This document shows, in pieces, positions 7,946-16,506 of a stretch of DNA of 64,000 bases. The notes under the pieces were generated by a model. That model worked only from the letters and a program-made list of their open reading frames with translations. It searched no databases and had not been told where the DNA came from. Position 1 is the stretch's first letter. Each line of letters begins with the position of its first letter. Both the position numbers and the translations under genes were made by a program. This stretch comes from Streptomyces rishiriensis (lineage in GTDB: Bacteria; Actinomycetota; Actinomycetes; Streptomycetales; Streptomycetaceae). The stretch covers positions 312,312 to 376,311 of the forward strand of contig NZ_BEWA01000001.1 in NCBI RefSeq assembly GCF_003112535.1, written 5' to 3'.

Positions 7946-8536
7946 TCACGCGGTCCGGACGTCCCACCACTGCTGGGACTGGAAGTTCTTGCCCCACAGC
8001 TGGGCCTCGGCGCCGTTGCCGGGGACGTTGGTGTTGCGGTCCAGCACGGTGTTGTTGCCGTTGTTGAAGCGGGCGTTGTAGATGGCCAGGTCCCCCGAGG
8101 GGTGGTACCACTGCTGCTGGGTGGTGCCGTTGCACTGCCACAGCTGCACCCGGTTGCCGTTGGCGCCGCCGCCGTTGGTGTCGGCGTCCAGGCACATGCC
8201 CGGGAACCGCACGCTCCGCAGGCTGCCGTCGGTGGACAGCAGCCACTCTTGCTGGGTAGTGCCGTTGCACCCCCACACCTGGACCTTGGTGCCGTTGCCG
8301 CCGGCGGTGGCGTCGGCGTCCAGGCACTGGCCCGGGGTCGCCTGGTACAGGCTGTAGATCCGGACGTAGATGCCCGCGGCGAGGGAGCCCGCCCGGGCCC
8401 CGGGCGCCTGGCCCTGCTCCCAGGCCACGTGGTGGGCGGCGGGCTCGGCGGGCTGGGCGGATGCCGCGCCTGAGGCACCGACGGTGAGGGCCGCCACGGC
8501 GGTCGCGACGGCGGCCAGCTTCTTGTGAAGGATCAC
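7946..8536 (-). CDS. Secreted ricin-type beta-trefoil lectin
   Basis: A 196-residue secreted protein starting at GTG with a Sec signal (MILHKKLAAVATAVAALTVG, cleavage likely after SAQA or nearby). The mature part is one beta-trefoil (RICIN/CBM13) domain with three QxW-type repeats: VQVWGCNGTTQQEW, VQLWQCNGTTQQQW and AQLWGKNFQSQQWW, each preceded by CLDAD or equivalent. It probably binds galactose/xylan-type polysaccharides outside the cell. No catalytic domain is attached, so it is a stand-alone lectin. It is divergent from the ArsR-type regulator at 8652, with a 115-base shared promoter region. Confidence 0.85.
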   Translation of the reverse strand: MILHKKLAAVATAVAALTVGASGAASAQPAEPAAHHVAWEQGQAPGARAGSLAAGIYVRIYSLYQATPGQCLDADATAGGNGTKVQVWGCNGTTQQEWLLSTDGSLRSVRFPGMCLDADTNGGGANGNRVQLWQCNGTTQQQWYHPSGDLAIYNARFNNGNNTVLDRNTNVPGNGAEAQLWGKNFQSQQWWDVRTA

Positions 8537-8651
8537 AGGTCCTGTTTCCTTTCGGGGTCGGTCTGTGCGGTGAAATCCAGGAAACGGCACGCCGATTGAC
8601 CGGTCCAATGATTCGATTTCTTTCGAAGCGACTGGCGAAAGGGGAACGCGT

Positions 8652-9629
8652 GTGATCCGGATCCGCCTGGGCGCCCGGGGGCTGGGGGGCGTGCGGTTCG
8701 CGGTCTCACCGATGGGCTCGGCCAAAGACCTGCTGCGCCTCGTCGGCTTCAACCCAGGCACCCTGACGCCGTCCTGGCGGAGCAGGGCCACGGACGCGCT
8801 GACCCGGCACCGGCTCGGGCTGCTGGCCGTGGTCGGCGGAGGAGGCCCCCTCGGTTACGCCCCGGACTTCCTGCGGCCGGAACCCCCGGCCTTCCTGACC
8901 GACATCGACACCGCGCTGCACCAGATCGCGACGACCCCGCAGGAACGGATCCGCTACGAGCTGGCCGAGGCCGTCAACGGCCACTCCTGGGACCCCGGTT
9001 CCGGCCACCCGGCGCCGCGGCAGCTCCTGCAGGCCCTCGGCCGGGGGGAGGACCACTTCGCGCGCCGACTCGCCGACGAGATGGCACGGTTCTGGCACGC
9101 GGCACTGAAGCCCTCGTGGCCGGCCATCCGGACCCGACTGGAAGCCGACGTCACCGCCCGGGCCTCCGATATCACCCAGTACGGGCTCGCCGAGGCCCTC
9201 AACCGGCTGGCCCCGAACCTGGAATGGCGCGGCGGCGAACTGCTCGTCCACCTCCGCACGGACAGCATCCACCGGCTGACGCTGGACGCGGAAGCGGTGA
9301 TCCTCACGCCGAGCGTCTTCGTCGACCGGGCCCTCTTCTGCGCCGGGGAACCGCCCGGAACGCCCGCGCCGCGCACCCCGCTCATCGTCTATCCCGCCGC
9401 GAAGGTCGACTGTCTTCCGCCCGCCCAGGACCCGCTGATCGGCGCGACGCGGCGAAAGCTCCTGGCCGAGCTGAGCCAACCGCGTTCCACGACGGAGATC
9501 GCCAAGCGGCTCTACCTGAGTCCGGCCACCGTCTCCTACCACCTGCAGATCCTCCACCGGGCCGGGCTCGTCACCCGTGCCCGACGGTCCCGGCACGTGC
9601 TCTACCAGCGGCTCGGGGGAATGGTGTAG
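8652..9629 (+). CDS. ArsR-family transcriptional regulator, 325 aa
   Basis: GTG start with AAAGGGGAA upstream. The C-terminal 75 residues form a winged helix of ArsR type: RRKLLAELSQPRSTTEIAKR, then LSPATVSYHLQILHRAGLV. The N-terminal ~240 residues are a DUF5937-like effector domain common to Streptomyces ArsR-type proteins (LTDIDTALHQIATTPQERIR, then PSVFVDRALFC). There is no obvious CxC metal motif, so an organic ligand is more likely than a metal. It faces the lectin gene and may control it. A strong hairpin terminator follows. Confidence 0.85.
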   Translation: MIRIRLGARGLGGVRFAVSPMGSAKDLLRLVGFNPGTLTPSWRSRATDALTRHRLGLLAVVGGGGPLGYAPDFLRPEPPAFLTDIDTALHQIATTPQERIRYELAEAVNGHSWDPGSGHPAPRQLLQALGRGEDHFARRLADEMARFWHAALKPSWPAIRTRLEADVTARASDITQYGLAEALNRLAPNLEWRGGELLVHLRTDSIHRLTLDAEAVILTPSVFVDRALFCAGEPPGTPAPRTPLIVYPAAKVDCLPPAQDPLIGATRRKLLAELSQPRSTTEIAKRLYLSPATVSYHLQILHRAGLVTRARRSRHVLYQRLGGMV

Positions 9630-9639
9630 GCGTACCAGC

Positions 9640-9679
9640 CCCGCCCCGCCCCGCGCGCCCGGGAGGGGCGGGGGCGGGC
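9640..9679 (+). terminator. GC-rich hairpin after the ArsR gene
   Basis: The arms CCCCGCCCCGCCCC and GGGGCGGGGGCGGG pair around a 12-base loop, 10 bases after the stop codon. There is no T-tract, as is usual for actinobacterial terminators. Confidence 0.6.
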
Positions 9680-10030
9680 CGCACCCGGGCGAGCGAGGGG
9701 GCACCCGTCGAGACGGCCGCTACGAGGTCCAACCGACGGGGGTCATGGCCCCGCCGAAGACCTGGATGATCCTGGAGGTCGGCTGGACCGTCGAGACTCG
9801 ATCACCACATGGGACACACTACTAAAGGGCGGTATGTGAGCCAATGCCGGTTTTCGGGGTGCAGCTCATGCTGGGCGACAGGTCGCGATGGCGCGCTTGA
9901 CGTCCATCACCGTGCCGCGCGGCGGAGCCGACATGGGTGAGGGGCGGTAGGGCATCCGAGGTGAAGGCAGTGGGCTGACCGCGATTTCGGGGCCGCCCGT
10001 CGACGTCAAGAGTCTCTTGGGAGTGAGAAG
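9680..10030. other. Intergenic region, no gene seen
   Basis: Between the ArsR terminator and mscL I see no frame with convincing protein features. A short stretch near 9800-9850 (ATCACCACATGGGACACACTACTAAAG) has lower GC and may hold a promoter. The last bases (GAGTGAGAAG) are the mscL ribosome site. Confidence 0.5.
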
Positions 10031-10474
10031 GTGAAGGGCTTCCGCAGCTTCATCCTGCGCGGCAACGTGGTCGACCTGGCCGTCGGCATCGTCATCGGGG
10101 CAGCGTTCACCGCCGTGGTGAACGGCTTCGTCAGCGCCTTCCTGACACCACTCGTCGGACTGGCCACCGGCGCCACGGGCGACATGGGCCGCAAGACCTT
10201 CACCGTAGGCGCCACGAAGTTCCCCTACGGCGCCTTCATCAACGCGGCGATCAGCTTCCTCCTCCTCGCCAGCGCTCTGTACTTCCTGGTCGTGCTCCCG
10301 ATCAACAAGCTCCACGAACGCCTCGCCCCGCACCAAGACGTCCAGGCCCCCAAACGGGACTGCCCCGAATGCCTCAGCCCCGTCCCCGCACAGGCCCGAC
10401 GCTGCGCCTCCTGCACCGTCCCCCTGCCCGCCGTACCCGCTCAGGCCGGGGAGACGACCCAGCGCGCCGGGTGA
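10031..10474 (+). CDS. mscL: Large-conductance mechanosensitive channel MscL
   Basis: GTG start. The N-terminus KGFRSFILRGNVVDLAVGIV is the MscL signature covering the first transmembrane helix and its gate. A short periplasmic loop follows, and then TM2 (INAAISFLLLASALYFLVVL). The C-terminus carries two CxxC pairs (CPEC and CASC), a small zinc-ribbon-like tail found on many actinobacterial MscL proteins. The protein (147 aa) is full length. It opens under membrane tension to release solutes during hypo-osmotic shock. It appears to be a single-gene unit. Confidence 0.95.
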   Translation: MKGFRSFILRGNVVDLAVGIVIGAAFTAVVNGFVSAFLTPLVGLATGATGDMGRKTFTVGATKFPYGAFINAAISFLLLASALYFLVVLPINKLHERLAPHQDVQAPKRDCPECLSPVPAQARRCASCTVPLPAVPAQAGETTQRAG

Positions 10475-10477
10475 CCC

Positions 10478-10880
10478 GGACGGTTGATCCCGCACTCGAC
10501 CGTGTGCCGCTGCTTGTCGTCGTCCCTTCGAACTCCGACGGCCGTCCACCGGGCGAGCCGCGCTCGATCCGGTTGCGACACGGTCCGCCGGGGCTGGGAA
10601 TCGTGGCCTTGATCCCGCGTCTGCGCAGGCCGGAGCGGTTGCTGCGGGAGTCGTACGCCTTGTCGGTCCGGGTGCTTGCGCGGCCTGCCGCGCCCGGGCC
10701 GGGGCACCCGGATCGGATGCGAGACCAGCTCGAACTGCGGTGAGTCGCCCCGCTGTCCCGCCGTGACCATCACCGACAAGGGCTTCTGTCCATGCTCGAC
10801 CGCACGGTGGACCTTGCCGGTCAGGCCGCCCCGGGAACCCGGCCCGCCGGCACAGGGTTTCAGGAGTGCCCGGCATCCGG
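10478..10880 (-). pseudogene. IS5-family transposase remnant
   Basis: The minus-strand frame reads GGLTGKVHRAVEHGQKPLSV and VTAGQRGDSPQFE, then further on RWTAVGVRRDDDKQRHTVEC followed by GINR. These are pieces of the DDE domain of an IS5-group transposase. The normal intervening frame (DKAYDSR and so on) is lost through indels, and neither ends nor inverted repeats are visible. The region up to 11089 holds no other recognisable gene. Confidence 0.75.
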
Positions 10881-11089
10881 ACCGAGGACGAGGCGCAGGG
10901 TATCGGTGAGCACCGCGGTGGGGACCGACGGGTCGGCCACGCGCTGCACCCCGGGTCCGATGCCGAATCTCGGGCCGCAAGCCGGCCACCATGCCCGAGG
11001 CGGCTTCAAGATCTTTGCGGGACAGCCCTTTGGCGAGTCCTGTGCTCAGTACCTACTCGCACTCGGGCCGCCCGTCTCGCTCACCGGAG

Positions 11090-11680
11090 TCAGCCCCCAC
11101 CCGCCTGCGCGACAGTTGTGCGCAGCAACTCGGCCATCGATCGGCCTGCCACCCGCAGCGGTTCCGGATCACGAGCAGCCCGGCCGAGCATAAACGCCCC
11201 CTCAAGCATCATGATCATCGAGTAGGCGAGCGATCGCGCCGCGGTTGGGTCGTCGACCCAACGGCCGAACCACTGCGCCGCGTCGTCGACCCACTCCTCG
11301 AAGACCTCTGCCGTCGCGGCCCTCAGCACCTCATTGCTGCTGGCAACCTCCAATGCCACCGTCCCGATCGGGCATGCGTCGGCATAGTTCGCCGCGGCAA
11401 TGTCGTCCGCAGCTGCCTCGAAGGCGTGCACGAGGGATTCGGCAGGGTCCGGCACACTGTCCAGCAGAGCCAACACCATTCGGCCGTACTCGGGTCCGGA
11501 CGTGCGGATCATGTCCTCGGCCAGTTGCTGCTTGCCACCGGGGAAGAAGTGATAGATCGAGCCGAACGGCGCTTCTGCCGCTGTCGCGACCCGCTTGAGG
11601 CCGGTGGCCGAGTAGCCGTGGCGGCGGAACAGCATCGCGGCGGCGGCCTGGATCCTGGATCGTGTGTCCGATTGCCCCAT
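11090..11680 (-). CDS. TetR-family repressor (LmrA/YxaF-like)
   Basis: 196 residues. The N-terminal TetR HTH reads TRSRIQAAAAMLFRRHGYSA, TGLKRVATAAEAPFGSIYHF, FPGGKQQLAEDMI. The 'FGSIYHFFPGGKQQL' form is typical of the LmrA-type branch that controls efflux or detoxification genes. The ligand domain includes ADACPIGTVALEVASSNEVL. It is divergent from the hydrolase at 11741 across a 60-base gap with a small TAGA/TCTA palindrome, so it most likely represses that gene and itself. Confidence 0.9.
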   Translation of the reverse strand: MGQSDTRSRIQAAAAMLFRRHGYSATGLKRVATAAEAPFGSIYHFFPGGKQQLAEDMIRTSGPEYGRMVLALLDSVPDPAESLVHAFEAAADDIAAANYADACPIGTVALEVASSNEVLRAATAEVFEEWVDDAAQWFGRWVDDPTAARSLAYSMIMMLEGAFMLGRAARDPEPLRVAGRSMAELLRTTVAQAGGG

Positions 11681-11713
11681 TGCCCCCAGCTTTTCCTGCC
11701 TCCAAGATTACAG

Positions 11714-11725
11714 TAGAACAATCTA
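11714..11725. promoter_or_regulatory. Candidate TetR operator
   Basis: TAGA-ACAA-TCTA, a short inverted repeat in the only AT-rich patch of the 60-base divergent gap between the TetR gene and the hydrolase. LmrA-type regulators bind similar TAGA...TCTA half-sites. Footprint data would be needed to confirm it. Confidence 0.45.
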
Positions 11726-11740
11726 TCAAATGGGGGTTCG

Positions 11741-12598
11741 ATGCCGAGGATCGAGCTGTCGTCTGGACCGGTTGACTACCAGGACACCGGCGGTGATGGG
11801 CCGGTGCTGGTGTTCGGCCACGGTATGCCGATGAACGAGACCCAGTGGCGCAAGGTGGTCCCACTGCTGGACGGTTACCGCTGTGTCCTGCCTACGCTGC
11901 CCCTCGGCGGTCACCGCCGGCCGATGAACCCGGATGCAGACCTGTCTCAGCGAGGTGTCGCCCGGCTCTTAGGTGAGTTCATCGAACGGCTCGGCCTGGA
12001 CGAGGTGACCCTTGTCCTCAACGACTGGGGCGGGGGCCAGTTCCTGGTGTCGGAAGGGCGGGCCCAGAGGCTCGCGCGTCTGGTGCTGGTGTCCTGCGAG
12101 GCCTTCGACAACTTTCCCCCCGGACCCGCCAAGGCGATGGCCCAGGTATGCAGGGTCCCCGGCGGCGTCTGGCTCCTGACCCGACTCATGGGTATCCCCG
12201 CGTTCCGCCACAACCGGGCCGGATACGGTGGGATGAGCCTGCGCGGGATCCCCGACGAGATCATGGACGACTGGTTCGCTCCCGCCACCCACAGCAGGGC
12301 CATTCGCAAGGACCTCGCCAAGTTCGCCACCGGAGCACCCGACCGCAGGACACTGCTGGACTGGAGCGAGCGGTTGCGTGAATTCGACCGCCCGGTACTG
12401 GTCGTCTGGGCGACCGAGGACAGACTGATGCCGCGTGAGCACGGCCCCCGACTGGCCGAGTTGTACCCGCAGGGCCGGCTGATCGAGATCGCCGACTCGT
12501 CCACCCTCATCCCCGAGGACCAGCCCAAACGGCTTGCCGACGTGCTGACTGACTTTCTTGTCCAGACCGGAGCAGAGCCGGCCCGACACGCCGGCTGA
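11741..12598 (+). CDS. Alpha/beta hydrolase, haloalkane-dehalogenase-like
   Basis: A 285-residue alpha/beta hydrolase. The HG oxyanion element is GHGMPMNETQW. The nucleophile elbow is LNDWGGG, so the nucleophile is Asp as in haloalkane dehalogenases rather than Ser. The acid is probably in WATEDRLMP. At the position where the catalytic His is expected the sequence is DSSTLIPEDQP, with Thr in place of His, so the classical triad is incomplete. Codon 77 is a rare TTA leucine codon (11969-11971), which implies bldA-dependent translation. It is controlled by the divergent TetR gene by position. The natural substrate is unknown. Confidence 0.8.
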   Translation: MPRIELSSGPVDYQDTGGDGPVLVFGHGMPMNETQWRKVVPLLDGYRCVLPTLPLGGHRRPMNPDADLSQRGVARLLGEFIERLGLDEVTLVLNDWGGGQFLVSEGRAQRLARLVLVSCEAFDNFPPGPAKAMAQVCRVPGGVWLLTRLMGIPAFRHNRAGYGGMSLRGIPDEIMDDWFAPATHSRAIRKDLAKFATGAPDRRTLLDWSERLREFDRPVLVVWATEDRLMPREHGPRLAELYPQGRLIEIADSSTLIPEDQPKRLADVLTDFLVQTGAEPARHAG

Positions 12599-12811
12599 GT
12601 GCGGGGGAAGTAGCCGGAAACAGCCGCTACCGCCCATCGGTCAACTGAAGTGCTCACACTGGCAACTGGGATACTCAGTCATGATTGATCATGCTGGGCG
12701 CCGTGGAACGACTCCCGAACCCACCAGCGAAACGACTCTTGCGGAAACTGGAGCAGCCAGCTCTGGAATCCTTGTCCAGAAGGGTGAACGGTCGATCTGA
12801 GGGGACGAACG

Positions 12812-13685
12812 GTGCCGATGTGGGAGCCGTCTGAGGCTGATCTCCAGCTCCTCCGAAAAGTGTTTGTGCGGGCCGCGGAGGGGTTCGGCTGCCAGACCGC
12901 CGATGGGGTTCGGGCTGAGGGTTGGAGAGGGCGGACTCTGGGCGGCAAGGTGACGATGAACGGACTTGCCAGGTGGCTTCGGGTGGTCGCTGCGCCGGCG
13001 GACAAGGTCAGCGGGAAGCTCTGGATGGGTATCGAGTCCGCGCAGGTCATCGCGGGGGCGTCCCGGCCGGAGCTGGTGGGGATGCGTGACTGGGCTGAGG
13101 AGGGTCTTCGTTTCCGGGCCGAGCTTTCGACGTTCGTCGAGGACGCGCCGGTCTCCGTGACGCCCGAGCTGCGGGGACCCGTGCAGTTGTCGGAGAGCTG
13201 GTGGAAGGGACTGGAGACGTCCCTCGAAGCCGTGGCGGCGACCGCGACGGACCGGGTGTCGGTCCGTCAGGACCTGGTGAACCGGCGCCTGGAGTGGATC
13301 AGCGGCGGCCGAGTCGATCGGGAAGTCGCCGTGTGGAAGGCCAGTCATGGTGATCTGCACTGGGCGAATCTGACGGCTCCGGCCTGCGTTCTTCTTGGCT
13401 GGGAGGGATGGGGGATGGCGCCGGCGGGGTGGGATGTTGCCGTTCTGCGGGTGTACCTCGCTCCTGCAGCCCACCGTGGCCGCGGAGATCACGGACCGCT
13501 TCTCCGGCTTCCTGACCGCTGCTGGAGGGCGTCAGGTCCAGTTGTTCGCGGTGGCCGAGCTGCTGATGGCGGGCAGCCGGGGCGATCACCCCGAACTGAC
13601 GCCCCCGCTGCTGGACCTGGCCTCCGAGCTGCTGGCCGAGCCGGCCGAGGTCGTTGCTCATCGGGTGGGCCTGCCTGCTGCCTGA
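12812..13685 (+). pseudogene. Aminoglycoside-phosphotransferase-like protein, frameshifted
   Basis: GTG start after AGGGGAC. The first frame carries GKVTMNGLARWLRVVAAPAD and the kinase catalytic loop HGDLHWANLT, followed by LLGWEGWGMAPAGWDVAVLR, which is the APH/choline-kinase-type phosphotransferase signature. Near 13460 the frame changes: the natural C-terminus (LLQPTVAAEITDRFSGFLTA, then ELLAEPAEVVAHRVGLPAA-stop) lies in the next frame. A single indel therefore splits an otherwise complete ~290-residue protein. Whether this is real decay or a base-calling error cannot be told here. A role in resistance is possible but the substrate is unknown. Confidence 0.65.
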
Positions 13686-14272
13686 TCATCTTCCGCAGGC
13701 TGGTGCGGGCCGCCGCAAGGTCGGCCTGCAGCTCCGCGACGCGTGAGCCGAGTTGCTCGGCCTCGGTCCTGGCCTGAGCTTCGGACCGTTCCAACTGCCG
13801 TACCTGTTCCGTGAGTTCGCTGATGAGGTCGGTCAGCTGCCGATTGCTGACCTGGTCGAGCTGCTGGCCGAGTTGCTGCCGGACGGCCTCACGGAGCCGG
13901 TCGCGTTCATCCCGCAGAGAGGTGATCTCTTCCCGGGCCAGGGCGAGGTCGGTCTTGAGACTCGCCGGACTGGCCTGCCGGCCCTGGCTAGTCGGTCTTG
14001 GGACTCGCCGGACTGGTCTGCCGGCCCTGGCTGCGGGCCTTCGCAGGTTCATCAGACTGCTGGTCGATCGCGGCCTGGACATGTTCGCTTACTCCTTCGG
14101 CGTAGACGAGCCAGGTGGACACGCCGGCCGCTCGCGCGACTGTGGCGAAGGTGATGCGCTCGCCGGCCGCCGCCAGGGTCTGGAGTGCCGCCAGGACGCT
14201 GTGCCGTTTGCGCTGGCTGTCGGCTCGCCGTGCCTCGGCCAGGACCTGAGCGGGTGTCCGGACCGCCGTCAT
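13489..14272 (-). pseudogene. DUF6262/TnpC-like protein split by a 43-bp duplication
   Basis: The N-terminal frame (start ATG at 14272) reads TPAQVLAEARRADSQRKRHS, then ITFATVARAAGVSTWLVYAE, an HTH start typical of DUF6262 proteins that accompany tyrosine-recombinase transposon modules. The C-terminal coiled coil (SLKTDLALAREEITSLRDER, then LERSEAQARTEAEQLGSRVA) is in another frame. The break coincides with an imperfect 43-bp tandem duplication. True coding probably ends near 13660 (LRKMIRQQ); beyond that the frame overlaps the convergent phosphotransferase. No partner recombinases are present, so it is a relic of a mobile module. Confidence 0.6.
13948..14033. repeat. 43-bp imperfect tandem duplication
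   Basis: Copy 1 spans 13948-13990 and copy 2 spans 13991-14033. They start GTCGGTCTTGAGACTCG and GTCGGTCTTGGGACTCG and differ at three positions. Because 43 is not a multiple of three, the duplication shifts the reading frame of the DUF6262-like gene that contains it. Confidence 0.9.
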
Positions 14273-14300
14273 GGAGCCGCCTTGCGGACGGCGGACAGCG

Positions 14301-14912
14301 GCAGCAGCGGTCGCGTACTCCCTGGAAGGCGTCTTCGACCGACTCAACGGTCTCCTGCGGCGCCTGGTCCGGGAGGCCGAAGGCCGTGACGGCGAGCCAA
14401 CCGCCTGCGCGCTGGACGCTCAAAGCGTGAAGACCTCCGCGAACGTGCCCGCGACCAGCGAGGGCATCGATGCCGGCGAGAAAGTCGCAGGTCGCAAGCA
14501 CCATATCGGGGTGGACACCCTCGGCCTGCTTCTGGCTGTCTGGGTCACCGCGGCGAGCGTTTCCGACAACGTCGGCGGCATGCACTTGATGTCCCACATC
14601 GCCGCCACTCACCCTCGCGTGACCAGAGCATGGGCAGACACCGGCTACCGCACCAAAGCCATTGAACACGGCGCCCGCCTCGGGATCGACGTGGAAGTCG
14701 TCCAACGCACCCCGGGCGCCATAGGCTTCAAGGTGATCCCGCGACGCTGGGTCGTCGAGCGCACCTTCGGCTTGCTCATGCACCACCGCCGGCTGGCCCG
14801 CGACTACGAGACCCACCCCCACCGCTCCGAAGCCATCATCCACGTCGCGGTGATCGACCTCATAAGCCGCAGACTCACCCGCGAATCCACCCTGAACTGG
14901 CGCGACACCTGA
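14301..14912 (+). pseudogene. IS5-family transposase, N-terminally truncated
   Basis: The frame carries a nearly complete DDE catalytic domain: CALDAQSVKTSANVPATSEG with the first Asp, GRKHHIGVDTLGLLLAVWVT, RAWADTGYRTKAIEHGARLG with the second Asp, and the final RRWVVERTFGLLMHHRRLAR with the catalytic Glu, ending LNWRDT-stop. The first ~100 residues (HTH and start) are missing; the similarity begins abruptly next to the DUF6262-like gene. The right end (AAAACGCTCTTTCAAC) may include a terminal repeat. It is not expected to move on its own. Confidence 0.85.
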
Positions 14913-15158
14913 ACCTCGAACCAAAAACCTCACCGGGACAAAACGCTCTTTCAACGGCGGCGTAGTTCAGCGCGTAGCTGTCGGACTGCGTGCGGCGCAT
15001 GGGGGATGCGTAGGGGTGTTCGTCCTCGGCGAGGGGCCGTGCATCGTGAACGGGATCTTTCGCAACCTGATGCGCGCCTTTGCCCTCTTCCTCGAGGCCG
15101 GATCGATACCGATGTGGCCTTCCCGGCTCAACTGTCCTGCATCAAAGGAGAATCATTG
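14913..15158. other. Intergenic region upstream of the anchored secreted protein
   Basis: No gene seen. The string GGCGTAGTTCAGCGCGTAG near 14957 mimics a tRNA D-arm but lacks the rest of a tRNA. The 3' end holds a strong ribosome site (AAAGGAG, 15144-15150) for the next gene. Confidence 0.5.
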
Positions 15159-16058
15159 TTGCGCAACGCAGTTCGGGCCGTGGGCGTGGCCGGTCTTGCC
15201 GTGATGCCCTTGCTGGGAGGAGCGACGGGGGTGTCGGCCGCCGAGGGCGCGAGCCCCGCTCCGGGCGGCAGCCCGTCTCCGGCGGTCCGCCTGGAGTACC
15301 ACGTGGATCAGAACCTCGCCCTGGAGGCGGGTGACGACATCTCTTTCAGCCTCGGCGGAATGCCACCGGGATGGGACAAGGTCGAGGTCACCTCCCCGGC
15401 CCTGCAGGAGCCAATCACCCTGACTCCCCTGAAGAAGGGCTCGACGCAGTCGGTCCAGGTGGACGCGCCAGGAACAGACCACCGCGTCCGCTCGGGCCTG
15501 CGCGCGGGCACCTATCCGGTCACCGCGACGAGCCACGGCCGTACCATCGCCACCGCACAACTCAAGGTCCTGGCGGAGAACACTGCGCAGATCTACCGGT
15601 TCGTCATCGTGCCCAGGAACGCGTCCCCCGGCAGCGGCACACCCGCCTCCCTCCGCCCGGGCAGCGACGTCCGGGTGGTCCTCACCGACCTGCGGGCCGC
15701 ACCGGGGGAGAACTCCCTGACCATCACGTCGCCCATCCTCAAGGGCCCGTTGACGATCAAGACGGACAGCCCGGACGACCCCGGCTGCAAATGCGACGAC
15801 CCTGGCACGGTATACGCGGGCCACGGACAGCTGCGAGGCGACGTACCCAGCGGCCGCCACACCGTGACCGTGGTCAGCCACCATGGGCAGCAGACCACGA
15901 AGCAGCACGTCACGATCGCCGGTCAGCCCATCGCGGACGGCGGCGGCCCGTCCTGGGCAGTCACCGGTGGCAGCGCGGCCGCGGCCTTGGTCCTCGCCTC
16001 CGGCGGCGCGTTCGCGGTACGGCGCCGCCGCTCACGGAAGGCTGCGCCCTCCGCGTAG
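15159..16058 (+). CDS. Secreted, C-terminally membrane-anchored surface protein
   Basis: The start is the second of two adjacent TTG codons, eight bases after AAAGGAG. The 299-residue product has a signal peptide (RNAVRAVGVAGLAVMPLLGG, then GVSAAEG). Two related beta-sandwich-like segments follow, each about 90 residues long (PPGWDKVEVTSPALQEPITL and APGENSLTITSPILKGPLTI) and each closing with a GTYPVTATSHG or GRHTVTVVSHHG motif. A transmembrane helix (WAVTGGSAAAALVLASGGAF) and an RRRRSRK tail end it. There is no LPxTG, so anchoring is by the helix. A pair CKC lies near residue 212. Function unknown; it fits a cell-surface adhesion or stalk protein. Confidence 0.75.
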   Translation: MRNAVRAVGVAGLAVMPLLGGATGVSAAEGASPAPGGSPSPAVRLEYHVDQNLALEAGDDISFSLGGMPPGWDKVEVTSPALQEPITLTPLKKGSTQSVQVDAPGTDHRVRSGLRAGTYPVTATSHGRTIATAQLKVLAENTAQIYRFVIVPRNASPGSGTPASLRPGSDVRVVLTDLRAAPGENSLTITSPILKGPLTIKTDSPDDPGCKCDDPGTVYAGHGQLRGDVPSGRHTVTVVSHHGQQTTKQHVTIAGQPIADGGGPSWAVTGGSAAAALVLASGGAFAVRRRRSRKAAPSA

Positions 16059-16229
16059 CGGCGAACGTGGCGGCCGCGGACCGTCAACCCCGAGCGGCTC
16101 GAGCGGGCACCGGTGGGCGCGTGCCGAACTGTGTTCCCCGCCTTCTCCGGTACTCCCTTCATCTTTCCTTCGCTGCCTCCGGCCGCTTCCGGTCCGGAGG
16201 CAGTTTGTCCATGACTCAGAAAGCATTCC

Positions 16230-16496
16230 TTGCTTACCTCACACAGACGAATATCGCGCCTCGTGATCCTCGCGGCCGGAACTACCCTGTTCCTGACCGA
16301 AGGGGGAAGCCTCGCCCAGGCGCAGGCCACAGTTCAGGACTCCACATCGGCGCCCCGCCTGTCCCCGGCGACGGTACCGTCCGCCGGACCGTCCCGTGAA
16401 AGGTCAGCCGCACCGTCCGGTGAACCCGCGCCCTCGGCATCTGCCAGCCCCTCGACCGGGACCGGCACCGGGAAGCCCTCGAACCAAGATCATTAA
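16230..16496 (+). CDS. Small secreted low-complexity protein, possibly truncated
   Basis: 88 residues from TTG. A signal-like start (RRISRLVILAAGTTLFLTEG, then AQAQA) is followed by a Ser/Pro/Ala/Thr-rich tail (SAAPSGEPAPSASASPSTG). It stops a few bases before the IS6 remnant at 16507, so it may be the N-terminal stump of a longer surface protein cut by that element. There is no good ribosome site. The call is weak. Confidence 0.3.
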   Translation: MLTSHRRISRLVILAAGTTLFLTEGGSLAQAQATVQDSTSAPRLSPATVPSAGPSRERSAAPSGEPAPSASASPSTGTGTGKPSNQDH

Positions 16497-16506
16497 GCAA
16501 CCACGT

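Noticed and set aside
14955..15010. Possible tRNA (TAGTTCAGCGCGTAG resembles a D-arm)
   Set aside because: No matching anticodon arm, T-arm (GGTTCGA) or acceptor stem follows.
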